The notes: generated from the sequence alone by a model not told the origin. A DNA stretch of 64,000 nt from Niallia sp. Man26 (GCF_022049065.2 NZ_CP095744.1:682001-746000); one strand, 5' to 3'. Numbered from the stretch's first letter, positions 52,072 through 62,714 are shown. A program made the numbers and translations.

Positions 52072-52857
52072 TCATTTCTTCTCCAAAAGCACCATCCATT
52101 CATCGAGTTTAAAGGAGAGCACCTCACTTTGCTCCAATTGAAACCCAAAGTAATCTAGTACATTTACTTCAGTATTATCGATGTACTTTGCAACTTTCTT
52201 AATCTGCTCTAGAGAAGATGTTGTTCGTTCTACCCAGCTTTTATATTCCATCTGTTTCTTTCTAACTTTGGATTTCACAAGGACAAGACCAGTCTCGTCA
52301 ATCCAGCTTTCCCACTCATTCCGCGTATAACAGCGAACATGACTGCTGTCGCGTAATCGTTCTAATGTATTAATAAACTCATCAAAGTTACTCTCATCTG
52401 GTGCTATATTATCAATTAATAGCAGCTTTCCTCCCGGTTTAAGAACCCGATGTGATTCTTTTAAAAATTCCTTGGCATCCGGAAAATGGTGTGCCGCAAT
52501 TCTGCATGTCACTAAATCAAAGCTTTCGTCTAAAAACGGCAGATTTTCAGCATCTGCCACAATGAAGTGTATATTGGATGCATATACATCTAAGAACTGT
52601 TTTGCTTCCTTTAACATTTCAACTGTTAAATCTGTTGCATACACTTCTTTAACTTGAGGAGCTAAGAGCTTTGTAACATGACCGCCCCCAGCAGCTATAT
52701 CTAAGACAGTCCAACTCTCTTTCGGCGCAGTCCATTCTAGCAAAAGTTGTAAGTCTTCTCCTTTTGAATGGCTTTTGCTTTCTACATATTTTTTAGCGTT
52801 CTTTCCAAATTGTAGCTTTACCTCCGCCTTTACATCATTGAAGTTTTTATCATTCAT
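52072..52857 (-). CDS. Class I SAM-dependent methyltransferase (UbiE/YcgJ-like)
   Basis: 261 residues. SAM-binding motif I VLDIAAGGGHVTKLLA, motif II acidic ATDLTVEMLKEA, motif III DAENLPFLDESFDLVTCRIAAHHFPD, and a RVLKPGGKLLLIDN strand. Substrate unknown. Start ATG 52857 with GAGGTG 6 nt before; the frame to 52866 begins inside that site. Confidence 0.82.
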   Translation of the reverse strand: MNDKNFNDVKAEVKLQFGKNAKKYVESKSHSKGEDLQLLLEWTAPKESWTVLDIAAGGGHVTKLLAPQVKEVYATDLTVEMLKEAKQFLDVYASNIHFIVADAENLPFLDESFDLVTCRIAAHHFPDAKEFLKESHRVLKPGGKLLLIDNIAPDESNFDEFINTLERLRDSSHVRCYTRNEWESWIDETGLVLVKSKVRKKQMEYKSWVERTTSSLEQIKKVAKYIDNTEVNVLDYFGFQLEQSEVLSFKLDEWMVLLEKK

Positions 52858-53196
52858 TCTCATCACCTCTACCTATACTATACAATCATATTAATGAAGA
52901 TTATCATCGGAAATACTAATGGTTCTCCATAACATTTAATTATTACGCTGCATTTTCTTCTTAAAAACAATAATAAAAAATCCGCATACCCGCACAAAAG
53001 ATGCGTTATACCTAATACTATAGCCATTACCACAAATGACAGGCTATTCCAAATTCATCCCTCTTACTATTACTTATCAATGGAAGAATGAGAACGTCTA
53101 CCAATACATGATGACATCCTTGTTAGTATTCGTAGCATTTTAGACTACATAAAATGCAGGCTTTCATTTCATACTTATTATAGGGGGTTTTTGGAT
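52858..53196. other. Intergenic region, no gene recognised
   Basis: 339 bp with no open frame showing a ribosome site, and no strong hairpin. Contains the divergent promoters of the methyltransferase and VanW-type genes. Confidence 0.5.
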
Positions 53197-54075
53197 ATGT
53201 ATTTTAGTTGGATGCTTGCACTAATCATGTATACTCAACAAATGACGATGACAGATGATTTAATAATTACTAACAAAGGCGAGGAAATGTTTGTAGTTAA
53301 TCGTTCTAACTTTTCCATGCAATACCCTGTATTGCCTTTTTTAGATACAGATAAGCTGGAGAGTTTTATGGATGAAATAGATCAGCAAATAAGTAAAAAA
53401 CCTAAAAATGCGATTATTGATACAAACGGCAGTATTATCTCAGAACAGGTTGGCTACCGATTAAACAGGGCCGTTTTTACAGATAAGGTGTATGACTATT
53501 TTTTCTCTAACGGTTCAGCTGCGCTGGATATTCCTATAAGAGCCAATTATCCTCGAGTAGATAGTGAATTGCTCGGCAATATTAGAGGAGAAAAAATTGG
53601 ACAGTATATTACTTTCTTTAATCCATATAACAAAGAACGTAATAACAATATTAATCTTGCTGCAAAAGCAATCAATAATTATGTCCTATTTCCAGGGGAA
53701 AGCTTTTCGTTTAATAAAGTGGTCGGTGAAAGAACAATGGAACGAGGTTATTTACCATCTACAGCCATTGTAAACGGGGAATACTCTGAACAATTTGGGG
53801 GAGGAATTTGCCAAGTTTCCTCTACTCTATTTAATGCAGTCGATAACGCAGGCTTAAATATTGTCCAGCGATTTACACATAGCAGAGGTGTTTCTTACGT
53901 TCCCGTTAAGCGAGATGCCACTGTAAGCTGGGATGGACCTGATTTGGTTTTTAAAAATGATTATAATCAGCCAATACTCATACTTGCTCGATCCATCAAT
54001 AACCATATTAAAGTGGATATTTATTCTTCTGATGTAATTACATACACACCTAAGCAGGTGCCATATCTTCCTTAG
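53197..54075 (+). CDS. VanW-family protein (YoaR-like)
   Basis: 292 residues. The VanW domain takes up the C-terminal half: RNNNINLAAKAINNYVLFPG, ESFSFNKVVGERTMERGY and GEYSEQFGGGICQVSSTLFN are its signature blocks. An N-terminal hydrophobic stretch (about residues 1-20) may act as an anchor or signal. VanW occurs in glycopeptide-resistance operons but is mostly found in ordinary Bacillus genomes without a known role; no other resistance genes are here, so I draw no resistance inference. ATG 53197 is 9 nt after AGGGGG. Confidence 0.8.
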   Translation: MYFSWMLALIMYTQQMTMTDDLIITNKGEEMFVVNRSNFSMQYPVLPFLDTDKLESFMDEIDQQISKKPKNAIIDTNGSIISEQVGYRLNRAVFTDKVYDYFFSNGSAALDIPIRANYPRVDSELLGNIRGEKIGQYITFFNPYNKERNNNINLAAKAINNYVLFPGESFSFNKVVGERTMERGYLPSTAIVNGEYSEQFGGGICQVSSTLFNAVDNAGLNIVQRFTHSRGVSYVPVKRDATVSWDGPDLVFKNDYNQPILILARSINNHIKVDIYSSDVITYTPKQVPYLP

Positions 54076-54082
54076 AAAAACA

Positions 54083-54118
54083 AAAATACTCCCAAGTTAA
54101 CTAACTTGGGAGTATTTT
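54083..54118 (+). terminator. Intrinsic terminator
   Basis: 17-bp arms AAAATACTCCCAAGTTA / complement with a 2-nt centre, then TT. Ends the VanW-type gene. Confidence 0.85.
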
Positions 54119-54235
54119 TTATGAATCAAAGTAACCCATCAAAGATAGATATCAAGTAGACTCTATTGCAGGTGCAAGCGCGCAAGTATAAAGCTCATCA
54201 TTATTTAACATTAATAAGAGCTAAAACATGCATTA

Positions 54236-54673
54236 TTATCCACGCCTGCCTCCTCGTCCACCTCTTTTACCTTCTGTATTATGTTTAAGAGATGATAAGC
54301 TCTCTTCACTGCTCTTTAGGAATTTTGCCATTTTATCTTCAAATGTTTCTTTTGGTTTAAAATTCCCTTTAGAACGGTCATTGTTTCCACGTCCTTGTGC
54401 TGGGCGAGTTCGTGGTTTATAAGAAGACTGACCTTCCGGCTTTTCTATCGTTTGCTTAATAGATAAAGCAATCTTTCCTTCTTTTTCACTTAAAACCTTT
54501 ACTTGTACCATATCACCAATTTTCAGATGATCATTTACATCTTTTACATAGCTGTCTGCCACTTCACTAATATGCACAAGTCCTGTTTTTCCCTCAGGTA
54601 ACTCAATGAATGCTCCAAAATTAGTAATACCAGTTACTTTACCTTGCAATTTACTTCCTATTTCAATAGACAA
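54236..54673 (-). CDS. S1-domain RNA-binding protein (YabR-like)
   Basis: 145 residues. N-terminal S1 domain (residues 1-75): SIEIGSKLQGKVTGITNFGA and GKTGLVHISEVADSYVKDVN nearly match B. subtilis YabR. A basic, low-complexity tail ends in GGRGGRRG-type repeats, likely RNA-binding. The start is TTG 54673, 9 nt after AAGGAGG, giving the YabR-type N-terminus; the longer frame to 54700 overlaps that site. Usually yabR sits near divIC and spoIIE; here it stands alone, so it may be a paralogue. Confidence 0.82.
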   Translation of the reverse strand: MSIEIGSKLQGKVTGITNFGAFIELPEGKTGLVHISEVADSYVKDVNDHLKIGDMVQVKVLSEKEGKIALSIKQTIEKPEGQSSYKPRTRPAQGRGNNDRSKGNFKPKETFEDKMAKFLKSSEESLSSLKHNTEGKRGGRGGRRG

Positions 54674-54949
54674 TATCTTTTGCCTCCTTATCTTATACAA
54701 AACAACTAATTATAACAAAAATTCGATTTGTTGACAAGACGCTTTCCCAATGTATCATTTCCTGCTCTGTCATGTCGGCTGCATTTAATATTAATTCAAG
54801 TTTAACGATAGAACTGCCATAATATCAGTATCAACACTCTGACTGAAAGTATCGTTAATAAAATAAAAACACTTCTGTCATTTTGTTGATTTTCCCTTTT
54901 TAATGTCCTAAAAAACCCAATAAAATAGCCGCCAATTGGCAGCTTAAGA

Positions 54950-55843
54950 TTATCCCTTGTCATTTTTAATAAAATTTTTACCATCAGTTGTTTTTTTGCC
55001 AATAATTACAGAGAGAACAACGATTACAGCAATCACAATTGTTACAACAGAAATAGTCTCTCCTAAGAAAACAGCTGAAAACAATATCATAAAAAACGGT
55101 TGCAAATATTGAATTTGACTAACTCTGGCGATCCCGCCGATTGCCATTCCGCTATACCAGGCGACATAAGCTAGAAATTGACTTACAACTGCGAGATAAC
55201 TTAAACTGAGCCACGCGGTGAATGGTGCGTGAAGCATATCAGCTGTTAAATGCATGGCAACTGGGATAATAAAAAAGGGAGCGCCAATTATAATTGCCCA
55301 GGCAATCACTTGCCAGCTTCCTAGTTCTTTTGCGAGCTTTCCGCCTTCTGCATAACTAAATCCGAGCAGTATTACTGCGGCAAGCAGGGCAATGTCAGCT
55401 AATTGTAATTGGCCGAACCCTAAATTCAGCGCATAGATAACAACAGCAGCAGAACCTATGAAGCTTGAAAGCCAGAATTTAAGAGAAGGCCTTTCGCCTG
55501 CTCTGTATATGGCAAACCCAGCTGTTGCTAATGGCAGCAGAGCTACTTCAACAGCTCCATGAGAAACTGGCAAAGACTCCATTGCCCAGGACGTTAGGAG
55601 CGGAAACCCTAACACTGCTCCTAGTGCAACAATAATAAGACTTTTGAATTGGTGAAAGGAAGGGAGCTTTTCCTTGCAGACAATCAATACGATTACAACT
55701 AAAATAGCGGCGAAAACTGTTCTTCCTAACCCGACAACTGTCGTTCCAAAGTAATCAACTGCAACACTAGTAGCAGGGAGTGTTAAACTAAAGCAAATGA
55801 CACCAACTAATCCAAGCAGCATACCCATTTTTTCTCTAGCCAA
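54950..55843 (-). CDS. EamA-family (DMT) transporter
   Basis: 297 residues, ten membrane segments in two EamA repeats (5-140 and 150-285). The start could be TTG 55843 or ATG 55828; neither has a strong ribosome site. Third gene of a same-strand run MocR-ddl-eamA, with 86 bp between it and ddl. A link to amino-acid export in D-alanine metabolism is possible, but only by position. Confidence 0.8.
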   Translation of the reverse strand: MAREKMGMLLGLVGVICFSLTLPATSVAVDYFGTTVVGLGRTVFAAILVVIVLIVCKEKLPSFHQFKSLIIVALGAVLGFPLLTSWAMESLPVSHGAVEVALLPLATAGFAIYRAGERPSLKFWLSSFIGSAAVVIYALNLGFGQLQLADIALLAAVILLGFSYAEGGKLAKELGSWQVIAWAIIIGAPFFIIPVAMHLTADMLHAPFTAWLSLSYLAVVSQFLAYVAWYSGMAIGGIARVSQIQYLQPFFMILFSAVFLGETISVVTIVIAVIVVLSVIIGKKTTDGKNFIKNDKG

Positions 55844-55929
55844 CTATGTTTGCCTGCCTTTCTTTATTACATAGTAGTAATTCTTTGTAGTATTCCCTAT
55901 TTAATGTTGGAGATCGGTAAACTTATGCA

Positions 55930-56838
55930 TCATGCATGCATTTTCCTTTCCTTAATGGAAGACTCGATGATTAAATCAAGGAGCTTACTGTAGGAAATTC
56001 CTGCAGACTCTGCACTTTTTGGCAGCAAGCTGTTCTTCGTCATACCTGGCAATGAATTAACTTCAAGGACATATGGAATCCCACTTTCTAGCATCATATC
56101 TACTCGTGCATAAACGCTGCATTTTAAAGACTGATAACAGCTCATCGCAGCAGAAAAAACGCGTGCTTCCATTTCTGGCAACAGCTGGACTACTTCTTCC
56201 ACAGTAGCTGTGTCATCATATTTCGAGTTATAATCAAAAAACTCTCCTTTATGGCGAATTGATATGACAGGTAAAAGCTCTCCGTTTAGGATGGAACAAG
56301 TAATCTCTTCACCCTTGATATGTTTTTCAACAATTGCTTCCGTGTCCCATTTAAATACTTCATTAATGGCGGCTAGTAAGTTTTTTCGGTCATAGACAAT
56401 TTTCACTCCTACACTTGACCCGCCAGAATTAGGTTTTACAATCACCGGATAACCCATCTGTTCTATTTTCTCTATCTTAAGTTCTGCCTTAGTAAGATGA
56501 ATCCAGTCTGGCGTTAACACGCCTTCATAGCGGATGATTTTTTTCGAGATATTTTTATCCATGCATAAACTGCTGGAAAGCACACCGCTGCCTGTATAAG
56601 GAACACCCATCGTTTCCAGAGTGCCTTGAATAACACCATCCTCTCCAAATTTGCCATGAAGCGCCAGAAGTGCGACATCCAGATTTTTTGCCTTAGCGAT
56701 TATTTCTTCTTTATGCTCAAGACAAATTGGGATTATCTCATATTTATTTTTGTCTAAATGCGCAATCATTTCTTCCCCTGTCATCAAAGAAACTTGTTTT
56801 TCGGATGAAATTCCACCCATTATTACGCCAACTCTCAT
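55930..56838 (-). CDS. ddl: D-alanine--D-alanine ligase
   Basis: 302 residues of the ATP-grasp ligase that makes the D-Ala-D-Ala end of peptidoglycan precursors. N-terminal GGISSEKQVSLMTGEEM, then HGKFGEDGVIQGTLETMGVPYTGSG (in part), ATP-grasp stretch PVIVKPNSGGSSVGV, and the metal/active-site end VLEVNSLPGMTKNSLLP. Start ATG 56838, 8 nt after GGAGG; it lies 4 bp after the MocR stop. Together with the overlapping regulator this resembles the ddl/ddlR pair described in Brevibacillus. Confidence 0.9.
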   Translation of the reverse strand: MRVGVIMGGISSEKQVSLMTGEEMIAHLDKNKYEIIPICLEHKEEIIAKAKNLDVALLALHGKFGEDGVIQGTLETMGVPYTGSGVLSSSLCMDKNISKKIIRYEGVLTPDWIHLTKAELKIEKIEQMGYPVIVKPNSGGSSVGVKIVYDRKNLLAAINEVFKWDTEAIVEKHIKGEEITCSILNGELLPVISIRHKGEFFDYNSKYDDTATVEEVVQLLPEMEARVFSAAMSCYQSLKCSVYARVDMMLESGIPYVLEVNSLPGMTKNSLLPKSAESAGISYSKLLDLIIESSIKERKMHA

Positions 56839-56842
56839 TCTT

Positions 56843-58300
56843 CTAACCTCCATAATGTTTTTTTAAGGTTTCTCCTATCAGTTTAATCCCAGTAATAATG
56901 TCTTCTTCCTTTAGTCTCGAAAATCCTAACCGCATTGTATGATTTCCGCTGTTGTCTGTATAAAAATCATTTCCAAGGGCAAAAACCACGCCTTTTTGAG
57001 AACATTTCTTTAAGAGCTCTTGTGAATCGATCGACTTATCCAATTCAATGAATAGATGGAGACCGCCATCGCCGGTTATTCTTCGCAATGGAATATATTT
57101 ATTACAATACTGAACTGCCAATTCATACTTTTTCTTATAAACAGATCTTGCTTTTTTTATATATTTTTCAAAGTAGCCATCATTTAAATACTGATACAAT
57201 ATTGCCTGATCTAGAGTAGATGTATGAATGGTACGAGCTCTTTTCATGCTCTCCAAATAATAAATTAACTCTTTGTCTGCTAAAATCCAGCCGACTCTTA
57301 AACCTGGGAACAGTATTTTAGAGAAGCTGCTTGTATAAATGACATTATTGCCGTTCCCCGCGAATGCTGCCAATGGCGCTAAATGTGCGCCAGAGTAACG
57401 CAATTCTTCATTAAAACCGTCTTCCACAATTGGAATTTGATATGCTGAGTACAGCTCCATTATTTTCTTTCTTTTTTCAGAAGATGTAACAATTCCGGTT
57501 GGGTTATGATAGGACGGTATTAAATAAGCAAAGTCATAATTATTTTTTGCCAAGAGGTCCTCAAGCATATCAATATTGATGCCGTCATCTTCCATGTCAA
57601 TGCCGTCAATTTCATAGCCATGCATTCTGAATAATTTAAGTGCAGAGTGATGGGTTGGATTTTCACAAATAATCCGGCGCTGCTTCCTGTTTAGAGATGA
57701 AAGCAGAATATCGAGACCTTCTGTAAATCCATTTGTAATTAATATATCTTTATCTTTAATATCAACGCCTTTTACTTCCATATAATGAAGCAAGTAGTCG
57801 ATTAGCGGTTTATACCCTTTGGCATAGCCATAATTCAGGACAACGTCTCCTTCTATAGCCATTCGATTCAGAAAAGCCCGTTTAAAATTTTCGACATCAA
57901 ACAGCTTTTCGTCAGGTGCGATACTATTAAAGGAAATCACATCTTTGTTACGGCGCACTCCATGCTTCATCAAATCGTGTTTTTCTGCGAGCAGTGTTTG
58001 CTCACTCAGTTTTTCTGCCCAATTTACTTGTATAGACGGAGACTTAAAGGTTTCAACACGGCTAACAAAATTACCCTTTCCCTTTACCGCATAAATAAGT
58101 CCTTCCTGTTCTAAATCTGCATATGCCGTTAAAACGGTATTGCGGCTAATGAATAATTCTGAGCTGAGCTCCCGCGTCGACGGCAGCTTTTGATGTTCAA
58201 CCAAATGCCCGTTAGTTATCATTCTTTTTAAATATTCTTTAAGCTGAATATAGACAGGTCGCCCCTCGACGAGCTTAAAATCATTAAACACTTTATTCAT
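56843..58300 (-). CDS. MocR/GntR-family regulator with aminotransferase-like domain (DdlR-like)
   Basis: 485 residues. N-terminal GntR winged helix (about 12-78, LPSTRELSSELFISRNTVLT as recognition region), then a type I aminotransferase fold (about 110-480) with the PLP lysine in SSFSKILFPGLRVGW and Asp/Asn contacts in LIPSYHNPTG and PIVEDGFNEELRY. MocR regulators bind PLP and a small amine. In Brevibacillus, DdlR of this class controls ddl, and here the gene lies directly upstream of ddl, so the same role is likely. Confidence 0.85.
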   Translation of the reverse strand: MNKVFNDFKLVEGRPVYIQLKEYLKRMITNGHLVEHQKLPSTRELSSELFISRNTVLTAYADLEQEGLIYAVKGKGNFVSRVETFKSPSIQVNWAEKLSEQTLLAEKHDLMKHGVRRNKDVISFNSIAPDEKLFDVENFKRAFLNRMAIEGDVVLNYGYAKGYKPLIDYLLHYMEVKGVDIKDKDILITNGFTEGLDILLSSLNRKQRRIICENPTHHSALKLFRMHGYEIDGIDMEDDGINIDMLEDLLAKNNYDFAYLIPSYHNPTGIVTSSEKRKKIMELYSAYQIPIVEDGFNEELRYSGAHLAPLAAFAGNGNNVIYTSSFSKILFPGLRVGWILADKELIYYLESMKRARTIHTSTLDQAILYQYLNDGYFEKYIKKARSVYKKKYELAVQYCNKYIPLRRITGDGGLHLFIELDKSIDSQELLKKCSQKGVVFALGNDFYTDNSGNHTMRLGFSRLKEEDIITGIKLIGETLKKHYGG

Positions 58301-58406
58301 CTCCTTAAGTTACATTTTTACATGCTCACAGCATTTTCAAAAGGTCCACCTAAAGTGTATTTTTAACATTTAGTGGTTCGGAAGATTTATGTGGCTAAGT
58401 AAAATA

Positions 58407-58429
58407 TAAAAAGCCGCCAGAAGGCAGCT
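58407..58429 (-). terminator. Intrinsic terminator
   Basis: AGCTGCC / GGCGGCT stem with TTCT loop (58412-58429), followed by TTTTTAT on the minus strand. Ends the acetyltransferase gene. Confidence 0.75.
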
Positions 58430-58451
58430 ATGCTCTACAAAAAATTCAGTA

Positions 58452-58982
58452 TTAGATGTTTTTAATGACTTTAGCTGGATTTCCAGCAACAACTGTATTA
58501 GGCGGAACATCTTTTATCACAACAGAACCTGCCGCTACTATAGAATTATCTCCGATATTGACCCCAGCCAAAATTACACAGCTGCCGCCAATCCACACAT
58601 CGTTGCCTATCGTAATAGGAATTCCATACCCGCTTTTATTCCGATCCTTAGGTTCAATTGCATGACCAGCAGTATATATTCCAACATTGGGGCCAATCAT
58701 ACAGTTATCCCCGACTCTAACTTCTGCCATATCTAAAATAGTGCAATTATAGCCGGCGTAAAAGTTATCACCAACATGAATATTGTAGCCTAAATCACAG
58801 TGGAAATTATGTTCAATCGAAGGATTTTCGCCAACACTGCCAAATAACTCCTTTATAACTTTCTCTCGTTTTGCTGAATCTTCCACTGCACTTTCATTAA
58901 ATTCCCGAACAAGCTTGTGTGCTCGAATAGTCTTTCTTTTTAAATCAGCTGTACCCCGTTCATAGAAGATCTTCTCTTTCAT
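58452..58982 (-). CDS. Maltose/galactoside O-acetyltransferase-like protein (LbH hexapeptide)
   Basis: 176 residues. N-terminal Mac domain region (RAHKLVREFN) and left-handed beta helix from about 60 on: GDNCMIGPNVGIYTAGH carries the catalytic His, with APEDR-like EPKDRNK next to it, and the C-terminal hexapeptides end NTVVAGNPAKVIK. Acetylates sugars using acetyl-CoA; the exact sugar is not clear. Single gene with terminator. Confidence 0.85.
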   Translation of the reverse strand: MKEKIFYERGTADLKRKTIRAHKLVREFNESAVEDSAKREKVIKELFGSVGENPSIEHNFHCDLGYNIHVGDNFYAGYNCTILDMAEVRVGDNCMIGPNVGIYTAGHAIEPKDRNKSGYGIPITIGNDVWIGGSCVILAGVNIGDNSIVAAGSVVIKDVPPNTVVAGNPAKVIKNI

Positions 58983-59120
58983 ATATATGTCCTCCTATAT
59001 GGTTTTACTTATTTTAACATAGTATTTAATCGTATTCTCTGCTGAAACTAATATCTATCTAGATTATATGTAGATGTTTTTATTTCTATAGACGAAATAT
59101 ATTAATTTGAGATTCTTTAA

Positions 59121-59149
59121 TTGACAAGTTTCGACAATAGGAGTACTAT
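59121..59149 (+). promoter_or_regulatory. Strong sigma-A promoter
   Basis: TTGACA at 59121-59126, 17-bp spacer, TACTAT at 59144-59149. About 57 bp upstream of the SDR gene. Confidence 0.7.
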
Positions 59150-59205
59150 AAAAGTGTAGATAAGAGATAATAAAAAAACGTAGAAATAAATAGGAGGAAT
59201 TCTTC

Positions 59206-59949
59206 ATGACAAACTTACGAGACAAAGTGGCAATTGTTACAGGCGGTGCTTCTGGTATTGGACTAGCAACTGTAAAGGCTTTCCTAGATAAAGGAGCAAA
59301 AGTTGTTTTAGCTGATTATAATGCAGAAGCAGGAGCAGAAGTTGAAAAAGAACTCAAAGAAAAATATGAGGACGTTTTATTTGTAAAAGCAAATGTAGCT
59401 GAAGAAAGTGAAGTTGAAAATTTAGTTGCTGAAACGGTTAAACATTTCGGCAAACTAGATATCATCTTTAATAATGCTGGTGTAGGAGTACAAAAACCAA
59501 CACATGAGCTAACAGCTGAGGAATATAAACGCGTAATTGCGATTAACCAAGACGGCGTATTCTATGGTGCAAAATATGCAATTCGTGAAATGCTAAAAAC
59601 TGGCGGAGGTTCTATTATCAGCACTTCTTCTATCTTAGGATCTGTTGGCGAACCAACTTCCATTCCATATGCTGCAAGTAAAGGAGCAGTAAACCAAATT
59701 ACAAAATCATTAGCTTTAGAATATGCAGATCGCAATATTCGTGTAAATGCAGTAGCTCCAGGATTCATCGAGTCTGGCATGGTTAGTAAAGAAGCTTTAG
59801 GTGATTTCTACGATGGTTTAGTTGCAAAACACCCAATTGGCCGTTTAGGCAACCCAGAGGAAATCGCACATGCTGTTGTATTCTTAGCAGAAAACGACTT
59901 TGTTACAGGTACAACAGTGTTTGTTGATGGTGGTTATACTGCAATATAA
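59206..59949 (+). CDS. Short-chain dehydrogenase/reductase (SDR)
   Basis: 247-residue classical SDR. TGGASGIG at 12-19, Asp37 (NAD preference), NNAG at 89-92 and catalytic Ser142, Tyr155, Lys159 (YAASKG). Resembles glucose-1-dehydrogenase and 3-oxoacyl-ACP reductase-like oxidoreductases; the substrate is not clear. Good AGGAGG site and the strong promoter upstream suggest high expression. Terminated by an 11-bp hairpin. Confidence 0.85.
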   Translation: MTNLRDKVAIVTGGASGIGLATVKAFLDKGAKVVLADYNAEAGAEVEKELKEKYEDVLFVKANVAEESEVENLVAETVKHFGKLDIIFNNAGVGVQKPTHELTAEEYKRVIAINQDGVFYGAKYAIREMLKTGGGSIISTSSILGSVGEPTSIPYAASKGAVNQITKSLALEYADRNIRVNAVAPGFIESGMVSKEALGDFYDGLVAKHPIGRLGNPEEIAHAVVFLAENDFVTGTTVFVDGGYTAI

Positions 59950-59958
59950 TAAAAATTC

Positions 59959-59984
59959 ACCCTCGATTGTTAGCAATCGAGGGT
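59959..59984. terminator. Intrinsic terminator
   Basis: ACCCTCGATTG / CAATCGAGGGT stem with TTAG loop, then T-rich sequence. Serves the SDR gene and, on the other strand, the end of the EIIA-like gene. Confidence 0.85.
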
Positions 59985-60469
59985 TATTTATTATCGTAGT
60001 TTATAGAAGCTATCTCTAAACCAGCTCTAACTTCCCCAAAGCCCTTCACCATTATTTCTCCGTCCTTATCTTCTAAATTAGGAAAAACAAGCACCGAAAT
60101 AATTTCCTTCCCTCTTTCTTCAAGAATGGATAGATTAAATATCCCAATATGGTCTCTAGCATGGATCTTCTCCCCAGGCTTAACCAAAATGTGAAAGCCT
60201 TCTCCGTTTAACTCTTCTGTTTCTAACCCTAACTGCAGCAATACTTCAAGTCCCTCTTCTGTCATTATGGCAATAGAATGCTTTGCTTCGGAAATTTGGA
60301 GCACTGTGCCTGTTATTGGTGCATGAATATCGCCGTTAACAGGAATGATTGCAAGACCCTCTCCGAATACTTTTCTTGAGAATACAGGATCTGGCACACT
60401 GTCTAACGGAATGATTTCGCCGCTGATAGGACTATGTATGCAAACCTGTGCTTTTTTCCTTTTCATCAT
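59984..60469 (-). CDS. PTS glucose-family EIIA-like protein lacking the phosphorylated histidine
   Basis: 161 residues, EIIA(Glc) beta-sandwich fold: PISGEIIPLDSVPDPVFS and GEGLAIIPVNGDIHAPITGT match the family. The two conserved histidines are 15 apart in EIIA(Glc). The first is kept (His64 in EAKHSIAI), but the second, the phosphorylation site, is Gln79 (EVLLQLGLETE instead of VLIHIGIDTV). Codon CAG is read clearly. It cannot accept phosphate in the usual way, so a regulatory or degenerate role is likely. Starts within the RpiR stop (ATGA overlap). Confidence 0.8.
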   Translation of the reverse strand: MMKRKKAQVCIHSPISGEIIPLDSVPDPVFSRKVFGEGLAIIPVNGDIHAPITGTVLQISEAKHSIAIMTEEGLEVLLQLGLETEELNGEGFHILVKPGEKIHARDHIGIFNLSILEERGKEIISVLVFPNLEDKDGEIMVKGFGEVRAGLEIASINYDNK

Positions 60470-61254
60470 TCAGTCTCCCCTTCCTGCCCCTTACTATTTA
60501 TATAATCGATATAGCCAAATGCTAACGCTTCTACCACAATGAAAAAAGCCGACGCTGATTGTATCCACCAATTTTTAGGGTTAGGGTTCTTTGAACTTGA
60601 TGCATATAAATTCAAATCCGAATGCCCTGATAGCCAATTACTCTTAAAATTGGTAAGCGAGATAATTTTTGCTCCTTTTACTGCTGGTATATCCAGTAAG
60701 CCTTGCAGATTTGGATTTTCTCCGGACAATGACAGCAATATAATTAAATCATCGCTTGTCAGCTTTTCAATAATACGCTTATATTCATTCGTATGCGACA
60801 TTCCCGGAATTAGCTGCACTGGTTTGCCAATCAATAAGAACAAACGCTGCAGCTCTGCAGCTTGATTTGTCTGTGCAAAGCCTGTAGAAATAACATAGAT
60901 ATTTTTACTTGCTTCAATCGCTTTATAAATGGGTAAAAGATCGACATTATTTAAATATTGCATCGTTTTTTGAACATCTTGGAGAATTTGATCAAAAAGC
61001 TCGTTCTGCTCTGGAGTATCTTCAGAATCATTTATTTCCCATTTTACAAAATTTTTAAATTCACTATAGCCGCTAAACCCTAACTTTTGGGAAAATCTTA
61101 AAATGGATGATTTAGAGGCTAAACTATTTTTAGCTAATTCATTAATTCCTAGCTTGCCGATTTTTTCTTTATTTGCAAGCACATATTTAGCAATCGTTAA
61201 ATCTGTATCACTTAAATAGTCATAGTTATTATTAATTAATTCCTCCAGACTCAT
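60466..61254 (-). CDS. RpiR-family transcription regulator (GlvR-like)
   Basis: 262 residues. N-terminal HTH_6 domain (1-77, LGINELAKNSLASKSSILRF as recognition region) and a SIS sugar-phosphate-binding domain (about 100-240, with VISTGFAQTN and LLSLSGENPNLQGLL). B. subtilis GlvR of this family activates the malA-glvR-malP operon, and here it follows malA, though a terminator separates them. Binds a sugar phosphate, likely maltose 6-phosphate. Coupled to the EIIA-like gene. Confidence 0.85.
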   Translation of the reverse strand: MSLEELINNNYDYLSDTDLTIAKYVLANKEKIGKLGINELAKNSLASKSSILRFSQKLGFSGYSEFKNFVKWEINDSEDTPEQNELFDQILQDVQKTMQYLNNVDLLPIYKAIEASKNIYVISTGFAQTNQAAELQRLFLLIGKPVQLIPGMSHTNEYKRIIEKLTSDDLIILLSLSGENPNLQGLLDIPAVKGAKIISLTNFKSNWLSGHSDLNLYASSSKNPNPKNWWIQSASAFFIVVEALAFGYIDYINSKGQEGETE

Positions 61255-61271
61255 CGGAATCTCCTTCCATT

Positions 61272-61312
61272 GTAAAAAAGTAACAGGGTATGAACTTCTT
61301 ACCCTGTTACTT
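61272..61312 (-). terminator. Intrinsic terminator between malA and the RpiR gene
   Basis: 13-bp arms AAGTAACAGGGTA / TACCCTGTTACTT with a 9-nt loop, followed by TTTTTT on the minus strand. It lies between malA and the downstream RpiR gene, so read-through would tune RpiR levels. Confidence 0.8.
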
Positions 61313-61334
61313 CATTTTAGCAATACATCTATTC

Positions 61335-62714
<1,380 letters not shown>

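Noticed and set aside
53197..54075. VanW protein as sign of vancomycin resistance
   Set aside because: No vanHAX or vanRS genes nearby; VanW-domain proteins are common in Bacillus chromosomes.
54802..55002. 66-codon minus-strand frame after the EamA gene
   Set aside because: Overlaps the EamA 3' end in another frame, has no convincing ribosome site and no recognisable motif.
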